DNA of 18,769 nucleotides from Pectinatus sp. (GTDB lineage: Bacteria > Bacillota > Negativicutes > Selenomonadales > Selenomonadaceae): positions 1-18,769 of the forward strand of contig JAHHSQ010000029.1 of NCBI GenBank assembly GCA_020025135.1, in the 5' to 3' direction. The notes beneath the pieces are model-generated. The model had not been told where the DNA came from and did no database searches. It saw only the letters and a program-made list of their open reading frames with translations. Below are positions 7,852-16,459 of the stretch, one piece after another. The position numbers and the translations under genes were made by a program. Position 1 is the first letter of the stretch, and every line of letters begins with the position of its first letter.

Positions 7852-8640
7852 TTGAATAAAATCATTGTTGTCACTTCCGGAAAAGGTGGAGTGGGAAAAA
7901 CCACTTTAACAGCTAATTTAGGTGCCTGTCTAGCCAAGGCTGGCAAAAAAACAGTATTAATCGATACTGATACCGGACTTCGCAATCTCGATTTGGTCCT
8001 CGGATTAGAAAACCACATTCGTTACACCCTAGTCGATATAGTAGAAAAAAAATGTGCTCCTGCAGATGTAATCTTAAAACATCCTGTTTACGATAAATTA
8101 TCTCTCATTCCTACTTCACAAAAGCACGATAAATCTGCCGTTTCAGGCGAGATTTTAGTAGAATTGTGCAAGATATTGGAAAATTTTTTTGATTACATAA
8201 TAATTGATTGTCCAGCTGGTATAGAGCAAGGCTTTAAAACGGCTATCGCCGCTGCTGACACGGCTTTAGTTGTAACTATGCCTGAGATGGCTGCCCTTAG
8301 GGATGCGGACAAAATCATCGGCGAACTATATCGTGCTGATATTCAAAATACAAAACTCATCATCAATCGCATTCGCCCTCAGATGGTAATGGACGGCGAT
8401 ATGCTAGATATTGATGATATCCAAGAAATTTTAGGAGTGCCTATCATCGGCGAAATTCCCGATGATGAAACAATCATCAGTGCTACTAACCGCGGTCAAG
8501 CCGTCATCGACAATCACTCCTCATTAGCTGGCCGGGCCATTCAAAACATTGCTGACCGCTTATTGGGGAAAGATGTCCCTTTCTTAGAGCTAAAAGGAAA
8601 AGACACTTTCTATCAACGCTTCAAGAAATTCTTTCGCTAA
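7852..8640 (+). CDS. minD: Septum site-determining protein MinD
   Basis: MinD is a membrane-associated ATPase that positions the division site by recruiting MinC. The 262-residue protein starts with a deviant Walker A (GKGGVGKT, 10-17), has DCPAGIE (119-125) and the MinD-typical MPEMAALRDADKIIG segment. It ends in an amphipathic basic helix (FYQRFKKFFR) like the MinD membrane-targeting sequence. The start is TTG at 7852, 7 nt after AGGAG; longer in-frame extensions run into the divergent promoter region and lack homology. No minC or minE lies nearby. Its stop overlaps the convergent truA stop by 4 nt. Another ParA/MinD-like role is possible, but the tail argues for MinD. Confidence 0.93.
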   Translation: MNKIIVVTSGKGGVGKTTLTANLGACLAKAGKKTVLIDTDTGLRNLDLVLGLENHIRYTLVDIVEKKCAPADVILKHPVYDKLSLIPTSQKHDKSAVSGEILVELCKILENFFDYIIIDCPAGIEQGFKTAIAAADTALVVTMPEMAALRDADKIIGELYRADIQNTKLIINRIRPQMVMDGDMLDIDDIQEILGVPIIGEIPDDETIISATNRGQAVIDNHSSLAGRAIQNIADRLLGKDVPFLELKGKDTFYQRFKKFFR

Positions 8641-9413
8641 TATTGCACATCCCATAAAATGAGTCCTTGAGCGGGAGCCGTTTTTCCCGCCAAGCGTCTA
8701 TCTTTCGCTAGAAGCACCTCTCGCAAACGTTCTAAAGACATGCGATTGTTACCGACAGTTACCACTGTTCCCACAATATTCCGCACCATGCGATAGAGGA
8801 AACCATCGCCACTGATAGTGAACAAAAAAATATCATCGCTACAACGCTCGCATTGCGCGCAAGTGATAGTACGCACACTACTTCGCATCTCAGCTCCCCC
8901 TGATGATTTAAATGAAGTAAAATCGTGTTTTCCTACTAAAACAGACATTGCTGCCTGCATCTTGGCAAAATCTAAGTGATACGGATAATGCCAACTGTAA
9001 GAGCGCAAAAAGGGATTAGGGACAACATTGTTATACACTTTATATTTATAAGTTTTACGAACTGTGCTGTGTAAAGCACTGAATTCTCTATCGACAATTT
9101 TTGCCGCCGTGATGACAATATCAGGCGGCAATTTTTTATTTAAAGCTTTCGGTAAACGTTCCACGGGAATACTGGTGTCAGTAAAAAAATTCACCACTTG
9201 ACAGCGAGCATGCACACCCGCATCTGTTCTACTCGCCCCAGCAATTTCAATCGTTTCTCCTAAAGCATCACTCAAGACTTCCTCTAAGACATTTTGAATG
9301 GCCAGGCAATTTTTTTGGCGCTGAAAACCATGGTATGCCGTTCCATCATATGCCACTTGTAGGCAAATATTTTCTTTACGTTTTTTCATCATCGCTTTAT
9401 GTTCCGTGCGCAT
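8637..9413 (-). CDS. truA: tRNA pseudouridine(38-40) synthase TruA
   Basis: TruA isomerises uridines 38-40 in the anticodon stem-loop of many tRNAs. The 258-residue product has the YDGTAYHGFQRQ opening and the catalytic motif ASRTDAGVHA with nucleophile Asp64. It also has the conserved KTYKYKVYN, HDFTSF and LYRMVRNIVGT segments. The ATG at 9413 follows GAGAGAG; an internal Met at residue 8 or 9 is a possible alternative. It lies downstream of ecfA-ecfT in the same direction, as in many Firmicutes. Confidence 0.96.
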   Translation of the reverse strand: MRTEHKAMMKKRKENICLQVAYDGTAYHGFQRQKNCLAIQNVLEEVLSDALGETIEIAGASRTDAGVHARCQVVNFFTDTSIPVERLPKALNKKLPPDIVITAAKIVDREFSALHSTVRKTYKYKVYNNVVPNPFLRSYSWHYPYHLDFAKMQAAMSVLVGKHDFTSFKSSGGAEMRSSVRTITCAQCERCSDDIFLFTISGDGFLYRMVRNIVGTVVTVGNNRMSLERLREVLLAKDRRLAGKTAPAQGLILWDVQY

Positions 9414-9577
9414 AATTCTCTCTCAAAATCACTCCTATCTTTATTATCGATATATTATCATAGTACTTACCTATATTATAAGACTTTAAATAAACATATA
9501 GCTAGCTTTCTATCTAAAATTTTTCTTTTTTGTTGATAACAAGGTTATTTCTCGTGTTCACCAATTATAACTAGAAT
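9414..9577 (-). promoter_or_regulatory. A/T-rich gap upstream of truA with a candidate -10 box
   Basis: This 164-nt spacer between ecfT and truA contains no ORF. On the minus strand a TATAAT (9480-9475) could be a -10 box for truA, but no convincing -35 is at 16-18 nt. I see no terminator hairpin with a T tract after ecfT, so read-through from ecfT into truA is equally likely. Confidence 0.3.
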
Positions 9578-10396
9578 TCACATCAATGGTGGCAACGGTA
9601 AAATATTATTACCAATGACAAAAAGCGCTGTTAAAAATACTAAAAGTGCCAAGCTTCCATAATCGCGCTGGGCCAAATGCATCTCGCGCAAGCGGGTGCG
9701 CCCAGAGTCACCGTGATAACAGCGGGCTTCCATCGCTATGGCTAGCTCGTCTGCTCGCCGAAAGGCACTGACGAAAAGGGGCACCAAAATAGGCATGATA
9801 TACCCCAAACGCTTGCCAATACTGCCCGTAGTAAAATCCGCTCCCCGCGATTTTTGAGCCTTGATAATTTTATCGGTTTCCGTCAAGAGAGTTGGAATAA
9901 AGCGCAGGGCAATAGTCATAATCATAGCAAACTCATGGGTCGGTATTCCAATCTTTTTAAATGGCTCCAAAATCCGTTCCAAAGCAGTGGTTAATTCTAA
10001 AGGTGGCGTAGTAAACGTCAACAAGGAGGTAAGTTGCACAAGTAGAAACAACCTTAACCCAACTAAAAAGCCGTCTACAATCCCCTCTTTGGTGATATTT
10101 AAAAACCAAAATTGCCAAAGCACTTTTCCCGTACCTGTACAGATATGAATTAAAAAGGTAAAAAAAATCAATATCAACATCGGACGACTGGCCTTCATAT
10201 AAAGTCGCATGGGAATATGAGAGATAAATAATAGCAAAGTAACGAAGGTGCTGAGCACAATGTAATTGACAACACTATTACAGAGAAAAATAGCCACGAT
10301 AGCTACCACTAAGAACAACATCTTCACACGAGCGTCAATTTTATGCAAAATTGATGTGCCAGGAAAATACTGGCCAATCATAATATCATTAATCAT
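9578..10396 (-). CDS. ecfT: ECF transporter transmembrane subunit EcfT
   Basis: EcfT is the membrane scaffold that couples the ATPases of an energy-coupling factor transporter to substrate-binding S components. The 272-residue protein has several hydrophobic helices (about 25-60, 72-88, 107-130, 203-212 and 247-265). It carries the two coupling motifs that contact the ATPases: SRGAD (183-187) and the A-R-x-Y-x-G motif (ARCYHG, 224-229). ATG at 10396 is preferred over the upstream ATG at 10420 because AAGGTGGG lies 5 nt before it; this overlaps the ecfA stop by 8 nt, so translation is coupled. No S component is in the window, so the substrate cannot be told. Confidence 0.93.
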   Translation of the reverse strand: MINDIMIGQYFPGTSILHKIDARVKMLFLVVAIVAIFLCNSVVNYIVLSTFVTLLLFISHIPMRLYMKASRPMLILIFFTFLIHICTGTGKVLWQFWFLNITKEGIVDGFLVGLRLFLLVQLTSLLTFTTPPLELTTALERILEPFKKIGIPTHEFAMIMTIALRFIPTLLTETDKIIKAQKSRGADFTTGSIGKRLGYIMPILVPLFVSAFRRADELAIAMEARCYHGDSGRTRLREMHLAQRDYGSLALLVFLTALFVIGNNILPLPPLM

Positions 10397-11252
10397 TTTT
10401 ACCCACCTTCTTCCACGCATTAGCTATGTCCATGGCCGCTTTTTGTACATCAGTCTGATGGATATTTATGGGAATGCCAGCCTCACTTAATTTCAATAAA
10501 ATTTGCGATAATTGAGGCATTTTTAAACCTGCTTTTTCTAAAATTACTTTATTTAAAAGTATTTCTTCAGGCACGCCATCGGCCAATACCTCGCCCTTTC
10601 CCAAGATAATAACGCGCTCTGCCAAAGAAATGATGTCATCCATATTATGAGAAACAATAATGACGGTACATTTTTCTTTTTCATGCCATTTTTTTATATT
10701 GCCTAAAAGTTCCCGTTTTGCTTGTGGGTCTAGCCCCGCTGTCGGCTCATCTAATACCAAGTATTTAGGTCTTAAAGCCACGATACCGGCAATCGCCACC
10801 TTGCGCATCTGCCCACCACTGAGCAAAAAAGGGGCTTCATCTTTGTAAGTAGCATAATCTAAACCGACAAAGCGCATCGCCATTTGCACGCGCTCGGCAA
10901 TTTCATTTTCAGGAATTGCAAAATTACGTGGCCCAAAAGCGATATCATTATAAACGGTTTCTTCAAATAATTGTTGCTCTGGATATTGAAAAACCATGCC
11001 GACGCGACCTCTTAACAGCTGTCGCTGTTTTTTATCCTGCCAGTCAATACCGTCTACTAATACCTTTCCCTTTGTTGGTTTTAACAATCCACTAATATGT
11101 TGCATAAGCGTAGATTTTCCAGAACCAGTATGGCCAGCAATAGCTATAAAAGCATTTTCTGGAAATGATATATTTATATTACTTAAAGCAGTCTTTTCAT
11201 ACGGTGTGTGTGGCATATATGTGTATGATACATCGCTAATTTCTATAGCCAT
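10389..11252 (-). CDS. ecfA: ECF transporter ATPase subunit (EcfA2-like)
   Basis: This 287-residue ABC ATPase energises an ECF vitamin or metal importer. Visible motifs are Walker A GHTGSGKST (40-48), the Q-loop segment FQYPEQQLFEETV typical of EcfA, signature LSGGQ (144-148), and Walker B YLVLDEP (164-170). The start ATG at 11252 has a long Shine-Dalgarno (GAGGTAGGTG); an ATG 30 nt upstream is less well placed. It overlaps ecfT. Only one ATPase gene is here, whereas the usual cluster has ecfA1-ecfA2-ecfT; a second may start at the right edge of the window. Confidence 0.92.
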   Translation of the reverse strand: MAIEISDVSYTYMPHTPYEKTALSNINISFPENAFIAIAGHTGSGKSTLMQHISGLLKPTKGKVLVDGIDWQDKKQRQLLRGRVGMVFQYPEQQLFEETVYNDIAFGPRNFAIPENEIAERVQMAMRFVGLDYATYKDEAPFLLSGGQMRKVAIAGIVALRPKYLVLDEPTAGLDPQAKRELLGNIKKWHEKEKCTVIIVSHNMDDIISLAERVIILGKGEVLADGVPEEILLNKVILEKAGLKMPQLSQILLKLSEAGIPINIHQTDVQKAAMDIANAWKKVGKND

Positions 11253-11271
11253 ATTTTCACCTACCTCGATA

Positions 11272-11300
11272 AGAAAGTGCATCCTATGGATGCACTTTCT
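11272..11300 (-). terminator. Perfect 13-bp hairpin between the phosphohexomutase gene and ecfA
   Basis: AGAAAGTGCATCC (11272-11284) and GGATGCACTTTCT (11288-11300) form a 13-bp stem with a 3-nt loop. It starts 11 nt past the phosphohexomutase stop and ends 20 nt before the ecfA start. On the minus strand only a short, imperfect U run follows (TTTCTTAT), so it may terminate weakly or act as a processing or attenuation site. Confidence 0.6.
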
Positions 11301-11310
11301 GTAAAATCTA

Positions 11311-12804
11311 TTATGACAATACTGTCGTATCTAATCTCGTGAAACCTACTAAAACCGCTTTGGCCTGAGCTAAAATTGCCTCGCAATCAGCCTGTCTTTT
11401 TCCTTCAATATTTAAAGGCATTACTGGGTCATGTAACGACTGACGCAAAAGCAACCAGCCGGTAATATCACCCCTAAATGCGACGCGTACACCTTCATAA
11501 GAGGGTGTAACAATCTCATGCCCCAGAGCCTCCATTTGCCGAGCAAAAGCACGCAAAACGCTTTCTCCATACACAGCAAAGTTTTCTCCTTTAAGCGGTA
11601 TACGGTACTCAGCCTCCACAGTTCCCACTGGTAAACGACTGATGAGGTCTTGCAAATGTTCTCCCTTCGCTTTTCTAGCTGCTGCTGCGATAATCAAACG
11701 AACAGCTAGATATGCACCATCATCGAGGTAATAATTTTCTTTCAAAGCACCATGTCCACTTGTCTCAATTGCCAACGGCGAAATTTCTCCCGCTGCATTT
11801 AATTCACGGCACTTATTTATAACATTTTTATAACCGCGCTTATAGCGAAAATGCTTTAATCCTAATTCTTTTTCCAAAAACTCCGTCAAACCATCATTGG
11901 TAACTGAATCTGTTACAATAGTTGAATGTGGATATTCTGGCGCCAAGATAGCAGCTATCAGCGCAATCAAACGATTGCGATTGACTTCTAGCCCATCATC
12001 CAAAACAGTGGCCATCCGGTCACCATCAGTATCAAAAATAATGCCTAAATCCGCATCATTAGTCAAAACTGCTTCCTTTAAGGCATGAATAGCCCCTTTA
12101 TCCTCTGGGTTAGGAATATGATTAGGAAAATGTCCATCTGGTTCTAAATATTGGCTACCACCAATATCTGCTCCCAACGGCTTTAATACTGATTTGGCAA
12201 AGAAACCACTCGCCCCATTACCAGCATCGACGACAATATGCAAATCGTGAAGCGGTTTATCTCCATTTGCACAAGCGCTTTTTATCTTCTCGCGCAACAT
12301 TTTGGCATATAAATCCATGAGATTGTATTCACTAATCAACTTTTCTTGCTTTTGACAAGGGGTATTTTTATCAGCCATTTGTAAAATGGTTTTCAGTGTC
12401 GCCTTTTCCATACCACCTTCTACCGTAAAGAACTTGAGTCCATTGCGATTAAATGGCAAATGGCTGGCAGTGAGCATTATCGCCCCATCACACTGCATTT
12501 CTGGTAAAATCAAAGAAAAAAACATCGCTGGAGTAGTCGCTAAATGGCAATCAATCGCCTGCGCTCCTAAACCAGTAATAGCTGCTAAAGCACCATTTTT
12601 TAGTGCTTCTGCCGATAAACGTGAATCATGACCAACAGATATGCGTAATTTTTCTAATGGTAATTTTTTTTCCTTTGCCAACCAACATACATAAGCCTGT
12701 ACAATATCATTTACGCCATCGGGCGTCAAATTTACCTTTTCTTTGTCCGTAGCAATGGCTACCCCTCGCACATCACTGCCGTTTTGCAATTGACAATATG
12801 TCAT
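11311..12804 (-). CDS. Phosphohexomutase (phosphomannomutase/phosphoglucomutase family)
   Basis: The alpha-D-phosphohexomutases interconvert hexose 1- and 6-phosphates through a phosphoserine enzyme. The 497-residue product shows the four expected sites: the phosphoserine loop TASHLPFNRNG with Ser114, the Mg-binding loop DTDGDR (258-263), the sugar-binding loop ETSGH (347-351), and a C-terminal phosphate-binding region near 455-480 (RGDITGW ... RQSLHDP). The opening GSDVRG is typical of this subgroup. Whether mannose, glucose or glucosamine phosphate is the substrate cannot be told. Its ATG overlaps the transketolase C-half stop (ATGA), so it is the last gene of that operon. Confidence 0.9.
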   Translation of the reverse strand: MTYCQLQNGSDVRGVAIATDKEKVNLTPDGVNDIVQAYVCWLAKEKKLPLEKLRISVGHDSRLSAEALKNGALAAITGLGAQAIDCHLATTPAMFFSLILPEMQCDGAIMLTASHLPFNRNGLKFFTVEGGMEKATLKTILQMADKNTPCQKQEKLISEYNLMDLYAKMLREKIKSACANGDKPLHDLHIVVDAGNGASGFFAKSVLKPLGADIGGSQYLEPDGHFPNHIPNPEDKGAIHALKEAVLTNDADLGIIFDTDGDRMATVLDDGLEVNRNRLIALIAAILAPEYPHSTIVTDSVTNDGLTEFLEKELGLKHFRYKRGYKNVINKCRELNAAGEISPLAIETSGHGALKENYYLDDGAYLAVRLIIAAAARKAKGEHLQDLISRLPVGTVEAEYRIPLKGENFAVYGESVLRAFARQMEALGHEIVTPSYEGVRVAFRGDITGWLLLRQSLHDPVMPLNIEGKRQADCEAILAQAKAVLVGFTRLDTTVLS

Positions 12805-13751
12805 TTTCTTTTCCTTTCTTGATAAAAGGCTTCCACCTTACTGGCAATACCTGTGGCATCTAAACCAAATTCTTGCAGAAGCTGGGCCGCTGGTCCAGAA
12901 TGACCAAAGACGTCTTCTACGCCAATTCTCTTTACTGGCACTGGATAAATTTCACTCAATTCTTCCGCTACGGCTCCGCCTAAGCCACCCAAAATAGAAT
13001 GTTCTTCTACGGTAACTATTAAACCTGTTTTCTCTGCATACTGACGAAGTAACACTGTATCAATAGGTTTAATAGTGTGAATATTGATTACTGCTGCCGA
13101 AATACCTTTTTCAGCCAAGATATCAGCTGCCAGTAAACTGTTACTGACGCAAATTCCCGTAGATACTAAGGTTATATCTTTACCATCACGAAGAACAATA
13201 CCTTTGCCCAATTCGAATTTATAATCGGCATTGGTATTTATAATGGGCACTGCCGAGCGACCAAAACGCATGTAAACTGGCCCTTTATGATTATATGCTG
13301 CCTGTACCGCAAATCTTGCTTCAACATCGTCAGCGGGACTAATAATAGTCATATTCGGAATACTGCGCATTAGCGCAATATCTTCATTACACTGATGACT
13401 TGCCCCATCCTCACCTACAGATATACCAGCATGAGTCGCTCCTATTTTGACATTTAGGCACGGATAAGCAATGGAATTTCTCACCTGCTCAAAAGCTCTC
13501 CCCGCTGCAAACATGGCAAAAGTACTAACAAATGGCACCAGCCCCACTGAAGCTAAACCAGCCGCAATGCCCATCATATTACCTTCGGCAATGCCACAGT
13601 CGACATGGCGTTCTGGATGGGCTTTTTTAAAGATGGCCGTTTTAGTAGCATTCGCTAAATCAGCATCTAAAACGATAATATCTTTATGTTCCTGATATAA
13701 ATCTACTAAAGCATGACCATAACTTTCTCTAGTTGCTATCTTTTTTTCCAT
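12801..13751 (-). CDS. Transketolase, C-terminal subunit
   Basis: This 316-residue protein holds the pyrimidine-binding (PYR) and C-terminal domains of a split transketolase. The catalytic Glu that activates thiamine diphosphate is Glu56, in the motif DCGIAEGNMMG. It must pair with the product of the gene upstream to form an active enzyme moving two-carbon units between sugar phosphates in the pentose phosphate pathway. The start overlaps the N-half stop by one base (TAATG), the usual coupling for two subunits of a complex. DXP synthase-like roles are unlikely given the length and the split layout. Confidence 0.93.
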   Translation of the reverse strand: MEKKIATRESYGHALVDLYQEHKDIIVLDADLANATKTAIFKKAHPERHVDCGIAEGNMMGIAAGLASVGLVPFVSTFAMFAAGRAFEQVRNSIAYPCLNVKIGATHAGISVGEDGASHQCNEDIALMRSIPNMTIISPADDVEARFAVQAAYNHKGPVYMRFGRSAVPIINTNADYKFELGKGIVLRDGKDITLVSTGICVSNSLLAADILAEKGISAAVINIHTIKPIDTVLLRQYAEKTGLIVTVEEHSILGGLGGAVAEELSEIYPVPVKRIGVEDVFGHSGPAAQLLQEFGLDATGIASKVEAFYQERKRK

Positions 13752-14587
13752 TATTTTATTTCCTTTCTAGCGGCAGCTAATTCGGCCAAAGCCTGCTTAT
13801 ATTCTTCTTCATTTGGTGCTTTTCCATGCCAACCAACCTGATTTTCCATGAAAGAAATACCCTTGCCCTTCACACTATGAGCAATAATAGCTGTTGGCAT
13901 CCCTTTTTCTGTCCATTGCCGAGCTTCTTTAAAAGCAGTGCGCAATTCATCAAAATCATGCGCATTGACTTCCACAGTATGAAAATTAAACGCTGCAAAT
14001 TTTTCTGCGATAGGATAAGGAGAGCAAATATCACTAACTTTGCCGTCTATTTGTAAATTATTATTATCAACAATTACAGTTAGATTACTAATTTTATGAC
14101 TGCCGGCAAACATCGCTGCTTCCCAGATTTGTCCTTCCTGTAACTCACCGTCACCCAAAAGCGCATAAACGCGATAATGTACATCCGCCTTATAAGTAGC
14201 TAAAGCCATTCCAACGGCAGCAGAAAATCCTTGACCGAGAGAACCGGTGGACATATCTACCCCCGGCGTATGCTTCATATCAGGATGCCCCTGTAAATAA
14301 GAATCAATATGGCGCAAGGTTTTTAAATCATCTACCGGAAAATATCCCTTCATCGCGAGCACAGAATACAACGCAGGAGCAGCATGTCCCTTAGAGAGTA
14401 CGAACCTATCACGATTTATCCAGCGCGGTTTGTCCGGATTGATATTCATTTCTTCAAAATACAAATACGTCAAAATATCAGCAGCCGAAAGAGAACCACC
14501 AGGATGGCCAGAATGGGCATGGTAAGTAGCTGTCACAATGTTTTTTCGCAATTCATTTGCCAATTTTTTCAAATAAACATTATCCAT
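13751..14587 (-). CDS. Transketolase, N-terminal subunit
   Basis: This 278-residue half carries the thiamine diphosphate pyrophosphate-binding domain. It has HAHSGHPGG (23-31), SKGHAAPALY (65-74), and the ThDP/Mg motif that begins GDG (145-147) and ends NNN (175-177). The ATG at 14587 follows AAAGGA. It is the first gene of the three-gene operon with the C half and the phosphohexomutase, so sugar-phosphate reactions are expressed together. Confidence 0.94.
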   Translation of the reverse strand: MDNVYLKKLANELRKNIVTATYHAHSGHPGGSLSAADILTYLYFEEMNINPDKPRWINRDRFVLSKGHAAPALYSVLAMKGYFPVDDLKTLRHIDSYLQGHPDMKHTPGVDMSTGSLGQGFSAAVGMALATYKADVHYRVYALLGDGELQEGQIWEAAMFAGSHKISNLTVIVDNNNLQIDGKVSDICSPYPIAEKFAAFNFHTVEVNAHDFDELRTAFKEARQWTEKGMPTAIIAHSVKGKGISFMENQVGWHGKAPNEEEYKQALAELAAARKEIK

Positions 14588-14758
14588 TTTTTCATTTCCT
14601 TTACAATTTCTTTTTTAATACCAAAATATACCCTCCCTGAAAGCAAAGATAAACTTTCTCCAGCAGGATACTCACGCCTATTCGTCCTTATTTGCCACAT
14701 TCATCGGCAAAAACCTCCGACATAAGCTGCTAACAACACAAAGACAATTCCTAATATA
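14588..14758 (-). other. Long untranslated leader of the transketolase operon, of unknown type
   Basis: If transcription starts near 14746, the mRNA has about 160 nt before the transketolase start. The leader is G-rich relative to other gaps and can fold: TTTGCC and GGCAAA pair around 14713-14693, and GAAAG can pair with CTTTC around 14662-14639. I do not recognise a known riboswitch, T-box or attenuator in it, and no ORF of note is present on this strand. Confidence 0.35.
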
Positions 14759-14782
14759 TTTTACCATATATCTTCTCTTCAA
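14753..14782 (-). promoter_or_regulatory. Candidate sigma70 promoter for the transketolase operon
   Basis: On the minus strand TTGAAG (14782-14777) and TATATT (14758-14753) lie 18 nt apart. This is the best match in the gap divergent from aspA. Confidence 0.45.
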
Positions 14783-14848
14783 ACCACTTTCCCCATCAGC
14801 ATAATTTTGTATTAATATTCAGAAGAATTTTTATTTTATTGCAATTTG

Positions 14849-14857
14849 TGTTATGAT
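14849..14857 (+). promoter_or_regulatory. Extended -10 promoter for aspA
   Basis: TG-N-TATGAT (TG 14849-14850, TATGAT 14852-14857) lies 30 nt before the chosen aspA start; the -35 region is only a T-rich stretch. Confidence 0.5.
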
Positions 14858-14887
14858 AGATGAAATTAAATTAAAGAGGTGTATATC

Positions 14888-16288
14888 TTGAGAAAAGAAC
14901 ATGATTTTATTGGCGAAAGAGAAATTCCAGATGATGTTTATTACGGCATCCAAACTTGTCGCGCGCTGGAAAACTTTCAGATTAGCAAATTAAAATTGTC
15001 TGATTATCCTTTCTTTATCGTGGCATTAGCACAAATCAAAAAAGCTGCTGCCGCTGCCAATAAAGAAGTTGGTATGTTATCAGCAGATGTTGCTGACGCC
15101 ATTTGCCAAGCATGTGACCGCATTATCGCTGGTGAATTTCATGAACAATTCGTTGTAGATATGATGCAAGGTGGTGCTGGGACTAGTACCAATATGAATG
15201 CCAACGAAGTCATCGCCAACATTGCGCTAGAATCTCTCGGCCACAAAAAGGGCGAATATACCTTTGTTCATCCTAATGACCATGTCAATCTCGGCCAATC
15301 GACCAATGACGTTTACCCTAGCACAATTAAGGTAGCCGCCTATCATAAATTACAAGATGTCCTCACTGCTTTAACCCACTTACAAGAAGAATTAAGACAA
15401 AAAGGCACTGCTTTTAAAGACCATATCAAGATGGGACGCACGGAATTAGAAGATGCTGTTCCTACAACCTTGGGAAATACTTTTACCGCCTTCGCCAATC
15501 AAATTGCCTCTTCCATCCAGCAATTAAAGACCGCTTCTCATGCTATGTTAGTTTTAAATATGGGAGCCACAGCTATCGGCACCGGCATCAACTGTCACCC
15601 AGATTATAAAAAAGCTGTCCAAAAACACCTCGTAAATATCACAGGTGAACCATTTGAACAGGCTGAAGATTTTATTGCTGCCACCCAAGATACAGCAGAT
15701 TTCACTTTGGTCAGTGGTGTCTTACACACAGTTGCTGTCCGTATTGCCAAAATCGCCAATGATTTACGCTTGATGAATTCTGGTCCACGTTGTGGTTTAG
15801 GGGAAATCAATCTCCCCAAAATGCAACCTGGTAGTTCCATCATGCCTGGTAAAGTAAATCCTGTCATCCCAGAAGTCGTCGGCGAAATTTGTTATCAAGT
15901 TATCGGCAATGATGTCGCTATCACGCTCTGTTCTGAACACGGTGAATTTGAACTTAATGCCTTTGAACCTGGCATCGCAGCCGCCCTTTTAGATTCCCTC
16001 TGTATCTTAGAAAATGGTATCAATACTCTAGCAGACAAAGCTATCCATCATTTAACTGCCAATCCGGATATTTGTCGTGCTGCTGTCCTCAATTCAGTCG
16101 GCATTGTCACTGCTTTTAACCCCTATCTAGGTTATGAAAAATCGGCTAGTATCGCCAAAGAAGCCTTAAATACGGGCAAATCAGTACGTGATATCTGCTT
16201 GGAAAGAAAATACCTTACGGAAACAGAAATCGATGCTATTTTAGACCCTCAGCAAATGTTAAAACCTCATACTTTTGAACAAAAATAA
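14888..16288 (+). CDS. aspA: Aspartate ammonia-lyase
   Basis: AspA reversibly deaminates aspartate to fumarate and ammonia, which feeds fumarate respiration or nitrogen supply in anaerobes. The 466-residue product is of the fumarase/aspartase superfamily. It has YYGIQTCRALENF, the conserved GGAGTSTNMNANEV segment (95-108), HPNDHVNLGQSTND, RTELEDAVPTTLG, and the signature loop GSSIMPGKVNP (315-325) with the catalytic serine. YYG near the N-terminus, RTELEDAVP and EVVGEICYQVIGND favour aspartase over class II fumarase, though that is not absolute. The start is TTG at 14888, 6 nt behind GAGGTG; the GTG at 14879 lies inside that Shine-Dalgarno. Confidence 0.87.
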   Translation: MRKEHDFIGEREIPDDVYYGIQTCRALENFQISKLKLSDYPFFIVALAQIKKAAAAANKEVGMLSADVADAICQACDRIIAGEFHEQFVVDMMQGGAGTSTNMNANEVIANIALESLGHKKGEYTFVHPNDHVNLGQSTNDVYPSTIKVAAYHKLQDVLTALTHLQEELRQKGTAFKDHIKMGRTELEDAVPTTLGNTFTAFANQIASSIQQLKTASHAMLVLNMGATAIGTGINCHPDYKKAVQKHLVNITGEPFEQAEDFIAATQDTADFTLVSGVLHTVAVRIAKIANDLRLMNSGPRCGLGEINLPKMQPGSSIMPGKVNPVIPEVVGEICYQVIGNDVAITLCSEHGEFELNAFEPGIAAALLDSLCILENGINTLADKAIHHLTANPDICRAAVLNSVGIVTAFNPYLGYEKSASIAKEALNTGKSVRDICLERKYLTETEIDAILDPQQMLKPHTFEQK

Positions 16289-16304
16289 TTATTCATATTA
16301 AAAT

Positions 16305-16352
16305 AAAAATAACCGCTCCTATATCTTAAAAAGAATAGGAGCGGTTATTTTT
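16305..16352 (+). terminator. Rho-independent terminator of aspA
   Basis: An 18-bp perfect stem (16305-16322 with 16335-16352) closes a 12-nt loop that can form a small extra TCTT/AAGA stem. The descending arm ends in a T run, 17 nt past the aspA stop. The matching A run on the other side makes it potentially bidirectional. Confidence 0.9.
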
Positions 16353-16391
16353 ATGAATACAAGTTTACAATTTTTTCCACCCAATAATTAA

Positions 16392-16419
16392 AGTGAGGCG
16401 AGAAATTTCTCGCCTCACT
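16392..16419 (-). terminator. Rho-independent terminator of the chemoreceptor gene
   Basis: AGTGAGGCGAGAAA (16392-16405) pairs perfectly with 16406-16419. A shortened loop is needed in practice, leaving about 12 bp. On the minus strand it is followed by TTTAATTATT, 40 nt past the chemoreceptor stop. Confidence 0.85.
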
Positions 16420-16459
16420 AAAAAACAAACAGATGCTCAATGGCTACTATAAATCTCTA

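Noticed and set aside
14384..14725. 113-residue plus-strand ORF running into the gap before aspA
   Set aside because: It overlaps the start of the transketolase N-half antisense, has no ribosome site and no recognisable domain.
14888..16288. Class II fumarase (FumC) instead of aspartase
   Set aside because: The shared signature GSSIMPGKVNP fits both, but YYGIQT, RTELEDAVP and EVVGEICYQVIGND are closer to aspartases.
16305..16419. CRISPR-like or mobile repeat between aspA and the chemoreceptor gene
   Set aside because: These are two different hairpins, each placed as a terminator for one of the converging genes; there are no repeated units or spacers.
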